From NCBI RefSeq assembly GCF_029227915.1, contig NC_079880.1, positions 9,141,501 through 9,205,500 of the forward strand: DNA of 64,000 bases. The letters run 5' to 3'. Positions within the stretch are counted from its first letter, which is position 1, and every line of letters starts with the position of its first letter. The notes beneath the pieces were generated by a model that did not search any database, was not told the origin of the DNA, and saw only the letters and a list, made by a program, of their open reading frames with translations. The stretch comes from Hydractinia symbiolongicarpus (lineage: Eukaryota > Cnidaria > Hydrozoa > Anthoathecata > Hydractiniidae). The translations under genes and the position numbers were made by a program. This document shows, in pieces, positions 10,546 to 24,021 of this stretch.

Positions 10546-12766
10546 TTAAACAGAGCACTTTATGACATTTGTTTAACGAAACGAAGTGCTTCGTAGTTTT
10601 TGCATAATTATACAAAAAATCAAACAAACATATTGGGACGATCCCTTACTGAGGAACTAACACAATTAACTGATCACTAAAAATACAAATTTTGTGCATT
10701 GTTTTGCCTTTGCTAATGGCAGCAAAAAAACCCTTATATCTCCTTAATCATTGGTTAGTTAAAAATACTAGGTCCTATGATTAGGGTTTTGAGCTCTACA
10801 CATTGGAAGTAACAAGCAATCAAAGTAAATAAAACAAGTTAAACAATTACCTTTACACATGAAAAAAACTGTTGTCTATTTGCGTCTATTTGCGATTTTT
10901 GATTGAAAATAACAAATCCGTTTTACACTTGCTTTGGAAACATCTGTCTTTATGTGAATACATAAAGACAGATGGATGAACAGATATTATATTAATATTG
11001 TAAACTAAAGGACAAATATTGTAACATTTTATTGTTTACGTTATGTTACCACATCGATCAATAGTACATTATCATGTCAATACCTTATATCAGATTTTTG
11101 AAACCATTGCATTGTGCTCACAATTTTAAGGCCAAACAGCATGAAAAAGGATGGTGGTATTAATTACTTTATCCCCACATATGCAGCTAGAGATCACCAA
11201 ATTGCATATGTTTCTCAAATCTAGGTTACTCAATCCATTTTATAATAGATGAGTTTATGACATTATTAAAAATTTTTTGAACCTTAAAGCTTATTCCTTC
11301 CACTTCGAAATATATTGATTCCATATGAAAGAGCTTAAAAAGCTGTCAAGGAATATGGTATATGTAGGTATGTCTTTTGAAAAATCTTATCAGTTCTTTA
11401 AAATTTTAGACATCCACTAATTATGCATGGCAACATCAAGTACTTTTAAGTGGGATGTTGCATATAACAGTTTTACTAAGGTATGAGGTTGTAAATGTCT
11501 TTAGCCAAGCTTATATTTTTATAATTAAGAATGATCACAGCAATTATTTTTTTTAGAGCTACTTCTTGATGTCATAATTTCGCAAAATTAGCGAAACTTT
11601 AGAGCCCTGTATATCTTGAAAAGATGTTTCAAAAATTTAAAAAGATCCCAGGACCACTTTTTTCAGCTCTCTAATAAGAAATTAAGTGTTTCGAGATCTA
11701 CTCATTAGAAGTAGACATTTTGTACATTGGTGGCTCATACACCAAAATCTTTAAACACGAATAAATGTCCTTAACTACTCATTAAACCACGATCTTATTG
11801 TTTTGAACAATAGTGTTTTAAGCTGTACACAATAGAAATTTTCTTTGCAAAAGGACTGATTTATTGTTGATTTTGTCAAACTTTTATCTCTGTTATAAAT
11901 GTTATACTTCCTGAATTAAGTGGATTTTCCAAAGGGTCATTCACCTGTCATTTGTAAACTCTTTGTGTGCAGCAATTTTTTTCTATTTTTTTTTCAATAG
12001 GATCTCTTTGATTCAGACAGTGAGCATATTTGGTAATATTGCATAGAGTAAACTTGATTGGTAAAAAAAAATTGGTTTATCACTTAAAAAGGTGATTACA
12101 ATCACACTGATGATTTGTTTTTAAAATTGATTTGTTTATTTTCCATTGATAAGAAATTTCAGTATATGGCCTGAGTGGTTAAAGGTTCAAAGTTTTTTTT
12201 TTATGTCCAACTTAAACCTTTTCCACTTATTTAAAGTATTGCAAATAATGTCTAAAATATTTTCAAACTTTTTAATGACAAGGAGATAACACAAATTTTT
12301 TACATGATATATTTTTACAAAACAGAAAAATGGTTGTTCTGGAGTTCTTGTTTATGTGTAATACAGGTTCATGTTGGACATGTGATTATAAAATGTTGTT
12401 AGCCAAATTTTTAATTTTATATAATTGATTTTCTGTCAATGTGTAGATTTCCTTTTTACGTATTGTTTTGTTACCTATTAATATAATAACTATTATTTCC
12501 ACTTCATGAAAGTGTTGTTTTGTTTAAAAGACCTGTCTATACACATGAATTGTTCAATACGTCCACTCGAAATCCATTTTATATTAGATAATTCACTTTT
12601 AACGAGAAAAGAATAAGTTATTGTTAGTACTCTTTGATTGACATTGAAAATATTTTATATATATGTTATTTATATAAACACCATAAAGATTTATCATTTT
12701 ATTTATTTCCTATACACATTTCTTTTTGACAGTTATAAAAATCAATGAAAGCTGACAGATGTTGCA
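10546..12766. other. Upstream region of the USP gene; old repeats
   Basis: This holds the second copy of the dispersed repeat (about 11070-11430). It also holds several short blocks resembling GAGCTCTACACATTGGAAG (near 9205, 10785, 11690 and 11820) that mark an old repeat family. The promoter and 5' UTR of the downstream USP gene must lie towards its right end, but I cannot point to a specific element. There are no coding regions I can support. Confidence 0.4.
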
Positions 12767-15700
12767 ATGGAAATAGACACTTTTGATGATAATTTTACAT
12801 TCAGTACGCCACAAGATTGGTCAAGGCGTCCAAGATTAGACAGTCGCATGTCAGTTTGCTTGCCAAGTAAAGGTTTATTTAATGCACCAGGAGAAAACAA
12901 TTGCTTTTTGAATGCTAGTGTCCAGGTACGTTTTTTGTATAACTACTGTTGTTACTTTACAATGTATTTATTTTTTATATTATTATTTTTTATATTATTA
13001 TTTTATATTATTATTAGTTTATATATATAAAAATCTGAATTTCTTATCAGCACTGTAATTTCTTGGATGGTTGTGTCGGGGATTTGTTTACTTGAAATTA
13101 GTAACCTATAAATTGTTTGCAGATATTTCCAGTGCTATTTAACGTTGTGAGTTGACATTGCCGTTTCATGTTGGGTTAGACAAAAGCAAAGTTTTTGAAA
13201 TTCAACGTTGAATGTATATGTAACATAGAGTTGTTAATTTCAACAAATGAGAATATGAATCAGTGTATTGTTTATCACATTAATTCATCTCTTTAGCATT
13301 ACTTAGCATATGGCTTTGAAGAATCTGTTGTATCCTGTGAAGACCTTAAAACTTATTGTAAAAACTGCATGTTAAATTTTGTTCCTGAAGTGCATCAAAA
13401 TTGACAAGTGGTTTTAAGTCACATTTTCATAAAAAATAAGGATTAATAAAACAAGAGGATATAGAAGTTTCTAAAAAGACATTTCATCAAAACTTTACAA
13501 TGAAATCGCAATTATACAATACATTTTTAATGTTTTCCATGTATTTTCAAAGGGCCAAAGACTATTTTGGGGTCAAAAATTTATTCCAGTTTCTAGTCTA
13601 GTTTTTGTAAATATTTATATAGGCAAACTAACACTCATTTTGGTGTTGATTGCATTCTGGTCAAAATGATCAAAGCAAAACTTAATTTTGCCCTTAAGTA
13701 TTCATGTAAACACAATTTACCATTACAAGAGAAAGCTATAGTATATTGTCTTATTCTTTCATATGATTTTTTATGTTATTGTTGTGTTATGATATCCTTG
13801 CATAAACCTAATATTAAAATGTCAATGAGAGTTCTTACTTGTCTGTTTCTTTATGTATAGTTTATTTGTAGTTTGGTTATTTTGCTTGTAAAGCTGTATA
13901 ATATGCTCAAGTAGATGTAAAAATATAGGTTATCAGATATAGATATTTCTTGTTTTAAGGTTTTATGGCATCTGAATGTGTTTCGAAGAAGCTTTAGGTT
14001 ATTAGAGGGGCATGCTTGTTTGGAAGATGCTTGTATATTTTGTGCTCTTAAGGTAAACATGTTAGTTACATTGTTCTGGATCTGGATACCACTATTTAGG
14101 AAGTGGAGACTATGGAGATGTTTTATTTTGTGAACTTTTGTTGTGTTAGGTTCAAGATCAAGAGTTTCTACCCTGAAAAATTGTTAAGTTAAAGACAGAT
14201 ATAGAATTTGAACCAAATTAATCTAATAAGAGATTATGTCAAACAATAATAAATTAAAACACATAAAGTGAATGCCTAGCAAATTATTATTAAGAAAGAA
14301 AACACAAAATAGCCTTGTGTCTGGGGTTCCTACGTAAAATGGAAACATAATAATAACCATTAACACATTTAGCCCTGTTCCAAATTTTAGGCATGTTGAG
14401 ACTATTTTGAAATAAAAAACTGCTTGAAAACGTTAATGAGCATTTTGGATAATTGTTTTGGTATTTTTATAACACAATTTTTTGCATTTTAGAGAATATT
14501 TCAACAATTCCAAGACAGTGATGCAGCAGTTCTGGCTCCCGACGGATTACGTCAAGCTATGGCTAATGCATTTAGTGTAAGAAAAAGATTTATTCATAAC
14601 ATCAAAATGTCAATAAAAAGAGAAATGTCAGCTATAGTAATAACAAAAATACTATCCATTTTTTGTCACATTGGCTTATTCTTCTATGAATATATACTGT
14701 ATTGATTATATAAATAATGAAAAGTTTTTTTTTTCATGAAAGAATGTATTTATCTTAAAAATTAAAATCAAAGATAAAAATTAGGTGCTTAGATTTGTTT
14801 GAATTTTAAAATTTGCAGACTCTTCGAGGATTGATACTGAATTAAACTTTTTCGCATTATGTAATTAATCCTTGCTGTATTCTGACGGACTCCTGTTTAA
14901 CGTTAGTTCATGCCACATTTTCTCGAAGTAATGTTTTGCATGGTATACATTAAATGGTTATTATAGGATGACCAGCGTTTCCAACTGGGAAGAATGGATG
15001 ATGCTGCTGAATGCTTTGTAAGTAATCAAAAAATTTTTGACAGTAGATCCAAAGCTAAAGGCTAGTATTGACAGTCAACAAACAAAGAAGACATCATTAG
15101 GGACTTAGTGCTCAAAAATTAGTTGACCCTCTTTTAACACCTGACCATGTTGTAAAAGTCATGTCAACCTGATTGCTATTGCCACCTTCATAAATTGCCT
15201 GACTATGATCTAAGATCGTGTTTCAGATGAAAATGATCGGTGGTTGGGGAGATTTCACTGTGATTAAGCTCGGGAAAAAATATTAGCTTGTGATTGGTTC
15301 AACATACCTTCCTAAACATGCCTTTCTAATTAGTTTCACTTCGAATGCATTTCTATCAAGAGATATTTTCAGTCGAAAATATTCTGTTATGTTTGCTGTG
15401 ATTGTTAATAAGAAACCTTTCAAACCATTTGAAAAAATTACTGAACGTGGTCTTTTTTGGCAATTTTAGATGCTACACCCTGATTCCTTATTGTGTAACT
15501 TTGCTATCCATATTATGCTAGGAGAACATATTAAACCGACTGCATAGCCACACAGCGATTGACGAACCAGACGATGCATGTGCAGCAAAACACTGCATTC
15601 CTCATCAAAAGTTTGCTCTCCATATACTTGAGCAGGTATGGTTGCAGACATTTTGTCATTCTTAAAAAAGCCATGTAGCGTCAAGAATGTTCAACATGGG

Positions 15701-18700
15701 CCAGTTTAACATTATTTTCTAAAATAGCTTTTTTACGGATTGGACAAGTTTTTTAAATTATAAGTTTGGCAAGCTGCCAAATTTGGCTAAGTGCTGTATT
15801 TTACTTTTCTGTACTTAATTTTTATCTTTTTTTTAGACTTTTTGCAAGTGTCAAGCAAGTGGTGAACCGAAGTCTTTTTATCAGTTTGTGTACTATGTTG
15901 CTGCTTCAGTTATTGTGTCAGTATATTTTATGAAAATAAGGTGCTATCTATTGAAACGATGTATTTTAAGTACGTTCATTTATCACAATAACCCTAAGGA
16001 AATTGCCTAATCAGAGAAATATCCCTGGCTTTCTCACAAACAAATATTATAATCAATCTTGTATATAGAAATTTCATTGATATGGTTTTCTTTGTGATTT
16101 TTAGAGATCAAATGAAAAATGATGATGGTGAGAGTTTAACATTTGGGCAGGTCTTAAAATCAACAGTGTCTGGGGAATCAAGACCATGTCCGGTAAATCT
16201 TTTTTTGCCTTAGTTGCTGATAAATTCGGTGTTTTAGTGTAATTTGTAATACAACAACGAGTCACAAAAACATGTTGGAAGGAGAGTTCTTTGTTATGTT
16301 AATACTTGTAAAAATGCCATTTTTTGAATATTAGTTTCTTTACATCTGCTGTATGTCTTTGCCAAAAATCTTCAGTAATGTTTACAAATTTTACAACAAA
16401 AGGCTTGCTTAGATTAGCGGTTATAGTCTGATTATATTTTTGCGTTTGTTTAAACAAATTTGTTGTTTGGAGGAAAAAATGGACATGGAGGTTCATGTCA
16501 AACGTCAGTGGTAAAAGCAGTAAGATTATGTTAAGATTATTAGTTTGTTTATTCACTGTAGGATGAACGACGATGTTACTACAAGAACGCCCCAGATTCA
16601 ATGACAACAGTACAAACAACTCTGCTTAACTGTCCCGATGTTGGTGCGTATATGCTCAGAATAATAATAGCAGTGCATGATAAAACAAACATGGAACAAA
16701 TTTTTTTAAAAACTAAACAAAAATTTAATGTTTGATTTTTTGAAACAAATAACGCAGACATGTTAAACGAAAAGTAGTATCAACTGATCTAAATTGTGTT
16801 CTTTTTGAAAAAAACAAAACATAAAGTGTTCCATGCAAAACTAATGTAGGAATCCCTAGATAATTGGAACTTTTCTAACCCTTGTGTTGATAGGACATGC
16901 ATGAGTGTCTTGCCATTCTGTAAATTACACAATTGTTTCATAGTGACTGTTGGTATTATATGGAACACAGACAGTCCAAGTGCGAGTTATATAACTGATG
17001 TGTTGGATTGTATTGGTCAGAGTTTGTATTTGATAGATGTAAGTGACTAGCGTAGATATTGCTTTTTTATTTCAACCAACCTGTTAGACTCAAGGATGCA
17101 AAAAACCACCGAACCCTTTGAAAATGATGTTGGTGTTTATAATTGTGTAGTCGTATAAAATGTAACTTGTAGTGGCGTTCTCAATTTTTGTGGTTTCAGA
17201 AACTTGTTAATTTCCCAAATTTTATCTCTTTAATAATAGCCGTATTCTGTCTGTTCAAAAGGTTACCACGTCCCGTAACGGAGACACGAAATGTGATATA
17301 TAAAGGACGGGCGACCCCGTGGATTTTTCCACGGGCTAACGACTTCTCTATTCTAATAGCCGTATTTCGTCTGTCTGTTTGTGCGCGAAAAAAAAGTCGT
17401 GTTACGGAAACACGAAATATGCGATATACAAAGGACGGGCGGCCCCGTGGATTTTTCCACGGGCTAACAACTATCTATATTATAATACCCGTATATGTCT
17501 GTCTGTCTGTTGTCTGTCTGTCTGTCACGCAAAATGGTAGCTTAGCTGCGCTAGTAGCAAGACGCACGCAATGAGGTATAAAAAGGACGGGCGAACCCGT
17601 GGGTTTTCCACAGGCTAACGACTAGTCTGTATTATAATACCTGTATCTGTCTGTCCGTCTGTCTGTCATGCAAAATAGTAGCTTAGCTGCGCAAGTAGCG
17701 AGACGCACGCAATGCGGTATAAAAAGGACTTATATATTCCAAGAATTAAAAAAAATGACGAATGTATATATTTAAGTGACTCTCACGAACCGCTTTGCCT
17801 CAACAGCCAAGGGACTCAAATCCAGGTCTGATGCATTACTTGAATCGCTAGCTCTTATTTACTTTAGCTGAAGAATATGCAAATTTTTCCTTGTTTACAG
17901 TTTGTAACAATAAAATTAGATTTTGCGTATACAGTTTAGTGTATCGATCACTCTTTTTGTGTTATTTTTCTTCAGCTGTTTGATAACATTCCTGACAATG
18001 AATACAGACGTTTAGAACTGAAGTTGGCTGGTGTTGTTTCATATTATGGTCGACATTATACTTCGTTCTTTTACAACGCAAGAGAGGAACAGTGGGTGTA
18101 TTTTGACGACGCACGCGTGAAGAAGGTATGTGTTCATTGGCTGGTACTTGTTTACCACAGGGTGTCCAATGTCTGTGTTTTGTGAACTATGATTGTTTTT
18201 AACCTATTGACATGTTATTATTGTGTTTAAAAGAAACATCTCTTTTAAAGGAGCCCCAAGGTCGTAAATGATGTTGAACTTATGCTGTAGAGCTTACAAA
18301 GTCATTTAGCGAACCCTAATTTCTTTGAAAAGCTCTTTTCGTTCTTAAGATTAAGCTTTTCAGTATGCAGCGTAAATTATGGTGTCGTATTCCAGGTAAT
18401 AGCAAATTTTTGACATTTTTTGTCATCAGTAATGTTAGGCCTGCTAAAGGGATATGCATATAATTTACTTATTTTTTTGTGTCTGTTTTTGTTTCTTTGC
18501 TACTTTGTTTTCAATTAAATTCGTGTGGTTGCGAAAGTTTTTTCGCAAAAACTAACACTTCGTAGAAGCGAAAATAAATACTACCAAAAATTCTTTAGTT
18601 AACGCTTACAAAAAATCTTCAAGAATGACAATTTACCAAGATTCATGCCTGCAGAAATGCCCTGTGTTTTATTAATTGCATAAACACGCGTGAATTGTCA

Positions 18701-21700
18701 CGCCATGGCATTGCCAAAGCAATATTCCGTATTTTAAACTAACGAAGCTATGACTTTTTTTTTAGATTGGAAGTAAGTGGGAACACGTGGTCTCAAAATG
18801 TCGCCGCAATCGATTCCAACCATTGCTGGTTGTTTATACAAACTCTTCAGGTGTGCCCATCGACGCAGCTAACGCACCATCTTTAGTGGAAATCGTGTCA
18901 AAAGAAAAACTTCTGTACAAACCACAGAAGTCACCAACGCATCGTAAACAAAAACATCGTAAACATAAGAAAAACAGGTCGCGCACAAGCTCGCCCAGTT
19001 TGAGCCCCACTGATGGGGTGGAGAGATCTTTCTCCAGGAGTTCAGGTGCTTCGATGTCGCCCAGAAGTCCTAAAAAGCATAAAACGAAAAGAGAAGGACA
19101 ACGCCCTGTCGAAGTAACAGACGACACTTCTGTTTTTGAAAACCACTTATCAAGTAAGATGACACGAACAGGTATTCATGGAAGCCTGTCAGACAACTCC
19201 ATTGTGGATTCGACTAGAAACGGTCAGACCTTTGAATACTCAAAGACTGGTAGTTCCCTCGAAAACTCTTTCGACGAAATAGACAATTTAACTAAGAAAC
19301 GGTCAGGTTCTATTAAGAAAAAGTTTAGCAATGCTATGAAGAATATAAACCCTCTGGGTAAAAAACCGATAGTTAAGAACGTTAACGCGAAACTTTCCGA
19401 CAGTTACGATAAGATATCGCACTCGAACTCTCTAAACGATATATGTTATGCCGACATTGGGTTTAACTCGCCCTACCAAACGCGAAATGAACCTCAAAGT
19501 TCGGACAATGCCCCGACGAAACAACTTGAAAATCTGTCAATACATCAAGCCATGCTAAATCGTAGCAGAGATGATCTGACCAAGACTGAAAACATGTCCA
19601 CCGATATGGAAAAGGACTATAAATACGTCGAAGAAAATCGAGACAAACATAATGGTTACCATGTAAACGACGTTAACAGCAGACCTGTGCAATCAGCTGA
19701 TCAAGTTATAGAGAATTACCAAAAAACTGACGCAAACGATTTTCTGCAATATGAGCGAGAAAATTCTAATAGAGCGAATGCGCCAGTGAAAGATGATGAT
19801 TTAATTCACTTCAACAGCAGACCTCAAGTTGTTACTCTCACACAGCCACCAAGTTACGAAAATCATTTGAAAGGTAGGGTGCTTCTCGCAGGGTTAGTCG
19901 CAATTTAGGTAAATCAGGAAAATTCACACCAGCTCAGAAAAAGAGAAAGCTTTAGAAATTATTACTATATATAATAAATACTCGCTAAAAAAATGAAAAA
20001 AATATGGTTAATATTATTATTATCAATGTGTTCATCTTTGAACTCGTAATGCCAATTTTTTCATCCATTTATTATATTTTTCTCAAATTGCAGAAAACTG
20101 AGAAAATTCAATGGGATAACCAGTGATTTTCTTTCCTAACAATCACATCGTCCTGTGTTATAGTCTAACCCAATTCACTTTATCTTTAACTGTGATGGTT
20201 ATTGATGTACCTTGTACAAAAAGGGGTAGAGCCATGTAGACTACATGCGTTACTGTTAGCAGTGCAAAGTAGTTGCATAAACGTTTCACCAAAGAATTCA
20301 TATTCGTTTATTTCGTTACAGGTGAATTTGAGAAGCTTCTTTACGCAGGCGAGCGTTTGATGAACGATTCATACGCTTATGAACGCGAAGGAGACATTCT
20401 GCGTGCGCTGCACATATGCTCAGAAGCCACAGGTAAGATCACTGTGTTAAAAGTATTGCTTATTGACATCTATGTTGTCTTGTCAAATCTACGACTGTAA
20501 CCCTGTGCCATTTTGAGGAAGAATACGCAGGGCGTACTGCTGTATGGGAATTCTTATCACATAACGTATAAGATACGGGAATTCTTATCACATAACGTAT
20601 AAGAGAAATGAAGACTTTTTAAGGAAACCCCCTGTTTTAAAAGCAAAACCTTGCTCTTGATTCTATAGTAGGTGTTCACGTAATCCACATAATTAATTGC
20701 TTCTTCTGTAAACTTCTACTATTCTTTTCGTTATGTTGGTAGTTACTCCCCATCCCTCATGAAAACAGTTACAGGGTCCTGCCGTTCTTGTACCATTTAT
20801 ATAACCATAACCATTGTTTCTTCAGCTGCATATCGTGAAGCCAGCCGGTTACCTGGTATTAGCAAAAGTCTTCTTGACTTTGTCGACGACCAACGTTCAA
20901 ACAGTTATTTGCGCTCAAAATTATTACAAGAGAAAGCAGATAAAGTCATTAAAGGAGGAGTTACTCCCAATGCTAGCAGCATACACTCCTCCACAATTTC
21001 GTCTTCGCAACACGAAGACGTGTCAGGTTCTGTGCAATCGTACAAGACTAACGACGAAAGTGATTTACGTAATGTGCCAACATACGACAGCAAGAAGTCA
21101 CCCAACATGTCATGGTATGAAAACAAACATGGATCGGTGACTTCGGCAGCAAGGTAAGTTAATTTAATTTACTGAAACGAGAGGGTCGTCCAGAAATCAT
21201 TTCACTTTCTGGAAAAACTAATATTAAGATTTGACACTTATTTTTTAAAAAACAGATTGGTGTGCTTAGTTGAAGCTATACAGGGTGACTCCTCCTTAAA
21301 TTCCTTAAATAACCTTAAAAAAAAGAAAATCTCCTTAAAAGAACTTAAATATACCTAAAAAAATGTGTTATGGATTGTTCATCACCAGTAAAATAAGACA
21401 TATTTCTCTGTTACCTAAAATCCTATATTTTCTATTTTTCAGGGCATAATTCAAATATGCATATTTGTATAATATGTATAATTTTCTTATCATAGAACAT
21501 AGCATGTAACATTAAAAATATTTTTTTTATTATCTTTCGCAGCGAAATATGCTTAAAAATATCAATTTGTCTCCTTAAGTCTCCTTAATATCCTTATTGC
21601 TGTTCTCATTTTATTAGTGGTCACCCTGCTATAGTGAACTTTGATTCGCGAAAGTTTATTGTTAGAAAACGTTTCAATTTTTAACTCGCAAAAATTTACA

Positions 21701-23899
21701 AAAATGCTTTGCAATTCTTCCAACAGACAGAAGAGCTAACTCAGACCATTATCACTTATCCACATATTAAAATTATTCTCGCAAAATACATAAAATCTAA
21801 CATTCATAGGATTGCTTTCCATAATTTATTTAATTCTTTGGATTGGGTTTAAAGGCAAAACCGATTTTTAAAATTGATTGTATCCAAAGTATTACTTAAA
21901 ATCTGTTTCTTGAATTTTACACGGAAGTTTTTTCCGCTGGAAAAACAACTGTGTTGTTTGTTGCAGATACTAGTCATTTTCGTTCTCTTCGTGTGAATGT
22001 CATGGAGATAAAATCGTTTTTAAAAATAAGTACGTGTAACAAGACATTGTGTGATTTATTTAGACAAAGCCCGCCGAATCTAATTGAATTTAGTCCGGAA
22101 AAAAGATCGTTTGATAGTCGGGAAAAGGTAGGCTTTATAAGCAGGGTTGTTTGTTTTCAGGGTTTATAAGCAGGGTTGTTTATTTCTATGACTTATATGT
22201 AGGGTTGTTTGTTATCAGGGATTGCGTACAGGATTGCTTGTTTTCGGGACTTATATACGAGGGGACTTATATACGAGGGGACTTATATACGAGGGGACTT
22301 ATATACGAGGGGACTTATATACGAGGGGACTTATATACGAGGGGACTTATATACGAGGGGACTTATATACGAGGGGACTTATATACAAGGGGACTTATAT
22401 ACGAGGGGACTTATATACAAGGGGACTTATATACGAGGGGACTTATATACGAGGGGACTTATATACGAGGGGACTTATATACGAGGGGACTTATATACGA
22501 GGGGACTTATATACGAGGGGACTTATATACAAGGGGACTTATATACGAGGGGACTTATATACGAGGGGACTTATATACGAGGGGACTTATATACGAGGGG
22601 ACTTATATACGAGGGGACTTATATACGAGGGGACTTATATACGAGGGGACTTATATACGAGGGGAATTATATACGAGGGGACTTATATACGAGGGGACTT
22701 ATATACGAGGGGACTTATATACGAGGGGACTTATATACGAGGGGACTTATATACGAGGGGACTTATATACGAGGGGACTTATATACGAGGGGACTTATAT
22801 ACGAGGGGACTTATATACGAGGGGACTTATATACGAGGGGACTGCATATTGTCTTATAATGACTTTTAGTAGCATTTCACTTGATTTTCCACAGTACAAG
22901 GGATGAGGAGGAAAAGAGTTTCATTTGCTTTGTGTTTCTTTACCTTCAAGATCTTACACATGAATTTTTTACCCGTGCTTTTCATTCAGATAAAGAATAA
23001 GAAGGCCTTCAACAATAACAAAACATTGCTTGTTATGAAAGTCAGTTTCAAAAACATGAAATCAAAGTGTAAAAAATACCAGTGCCATAAGCTATTATCT
23101 CTCTTGTGTTCTATAGGGTACGAAAAACCTGCCACAGTACTCTCAACCACCAAACTACCGCGAATTAGAAGAAATAAAAGGCGTTATCAGTAGTTTTAAC
23201 AGCGCCGCTTCTCATGTAGACGAGTCACGGAATGCGGAGAATCTAGGTACTAGTTTTCCAAGACCAACTGTGGAATGGGTTACAGATAAACCAAATAACT
23301 CTTCCCAATACAAAATTAATAAAATCACTCAGTTAAGAAACTCACAGTCGATGAAGCAACCCGTCCGACAACCGATTTTAAATGTGCAAACTTTACGTCA
23401 ACCGAAGTCGTCTGGACATGATCTAAGGGAATCCATTCAACAAAACCCAAGACTGTACAATCCTTATTACATGCAAACATTACCCAACAAAATGTTATCC
23501 GCTAGATCAAAGCTTAAAAACGAAAGGGCAAGGAGCATTTACGATAACGTTGAGAGCGATACAAGTATTCAATACGACAATAGGTTAAATAATAACGAGC
23601 GTGAGTTGCGCTTTACTGATGTTTCGAAGAATAACGAAAATATGAAGAAAACGATATACGATGATAACGTATCCATACCTGCATGGTTTAAAAAAGGCAC
23701 GGAGCAAACAAGAACGCGGAATTTGATAGATAGACTAAATAATGAAGAGATTCTCGATTCAGTGATTAAAAAGCCGGTTTCGGATACGCTGCAAAAAATA
23801 AAAACGCAAGGCAAGCGAATGAAGTGCATTCAATGCGGATGGAGGCTTGTTGAGGTGGAGGGGAAATGTTGTACGGCATGTCAGTCTGAATTTTTGTAA
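12767..23899 (+). CDS. USP54: Ubiquitin carboxyl-terminal hydrolase, USP53/54 family, 15 exons
   Basis: Coding exons are 12767-12925, 13960-14052, 14493-14576, 14967-15017, 15522-15635, 15837-15916, 16105-16192, 16562-16643, 16944-17038, 17976-18125, 18766-19873, 20322-20432, 20826-21153, 21974-22127 and 23117-23899. All junctions are GT-AG and in phase, giving about 1159 residues. Residues 1-370 are the USP domain. The Cys box is PGENNCFLN with Cys46. Exon 2 has the family block [13 protein letters not shown] and CIFCALK. Exon 4 has RMDDAAECF. The His box is [10 protein letters not shown] with His309, followed by VYFDDARVK. Exon 11 starts with a family block ([11 protein letters not shown]) and continues as a long basic, Ser-rich disordered region. 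Exon 12 encodes a helical segment ([16 protein letters not shown]) found after the domain in this family. The C-terminus has CIQC...CCTAC, a likely zinc ribbon. Vertebrate members sit at cell junctions and were long called inactive; here Cys and His are both present. The choice between USP53 and USP54 is not resolved. Exon 14's acceptor is the least certain junction. Confidence 0.9.
17225..17730 (+). mobile_element. Tandem array of Helitron-like mini-elements (intron 9)
   Basis: Three full units (17225-17344, 17345-17473, 17474-17625) and a truncated fourth (17626-about 17730) lie head to tail. Each starts TCT and then an AATA.CCGTAT word followed by CTGTCTG repeats. Each full unit ends with a hairpin (CCCGTGG, a short T-rich loop, CCACGGG; imperfect in unit 3) followed by CTAACGACTAG or a near version. 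Canonical Helitrons start with TC and end with a hairpin plus CTRR. Unit 3 ends in CTAG followed by T. They have no coding capacity. A single copy of the same family is at 33906-34038. Confidence 0.65.
20546..20604. repeat. 31-bp tandem duplication in a USP intron
   Basis: A 28-base block starting GGGAATTCTTATCACATAAC occurs at 20546-20573 and again, identical, at 20577-20604. It lies in intron 12 of the USP gene and looks like a recent local duplication. Confidence 0.85.
22246..22842. repeat. 16-bp minisatellite, about 37 copies (intron 14)
   Basis: The unit GGGGACTTATATACGA repeats almost perfectly across about 597 bp, with only a few variants (ACAAGG near 22385, 22417 and 22529; GAATTATA near 22665). 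It lies between USP exons 14 and 15, so it should be spliced out. Because the unit has no stop in any forward frame and 16 is not a multiple of three, all three plus frames are open across it as a 16-residue repeat. These frames are artefacts of the repeat. A degenerate longer repeat built on GCAGGGTTGTTTGTTTTCAGG leads into it at 22139-22245. Confidence 0.95.
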
Positions 23900-24021
23900 C
23901 GAAAGATTTGCATAAACATTTTCTCGATCTGGAAACAAATATTTTAGAATTTTTTTCTAGGATTTTGCACTCCCGTCAATACTCAATGTTTAGTAAAAAT
24001 GAGAAGAGAGTAAAAGTAGTA

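Noticed and set aside
13298-13405. Possible extra USP exon after an AG
   Set aside because: It does not match the family, and the true second exon at 13960-14052 fits in phase and sequence.
17225-17730. CRISPR-like array
   Set aside because: Units abut without spacers, have Helitron-type ends and lie in an animal gene intron.
22151-22906. Three overlapping 215-251 residue plus-strand frames
   Set aside because: They are readings of the stop-free 16-bp minisatellite in all three frames, inside a USP intron.
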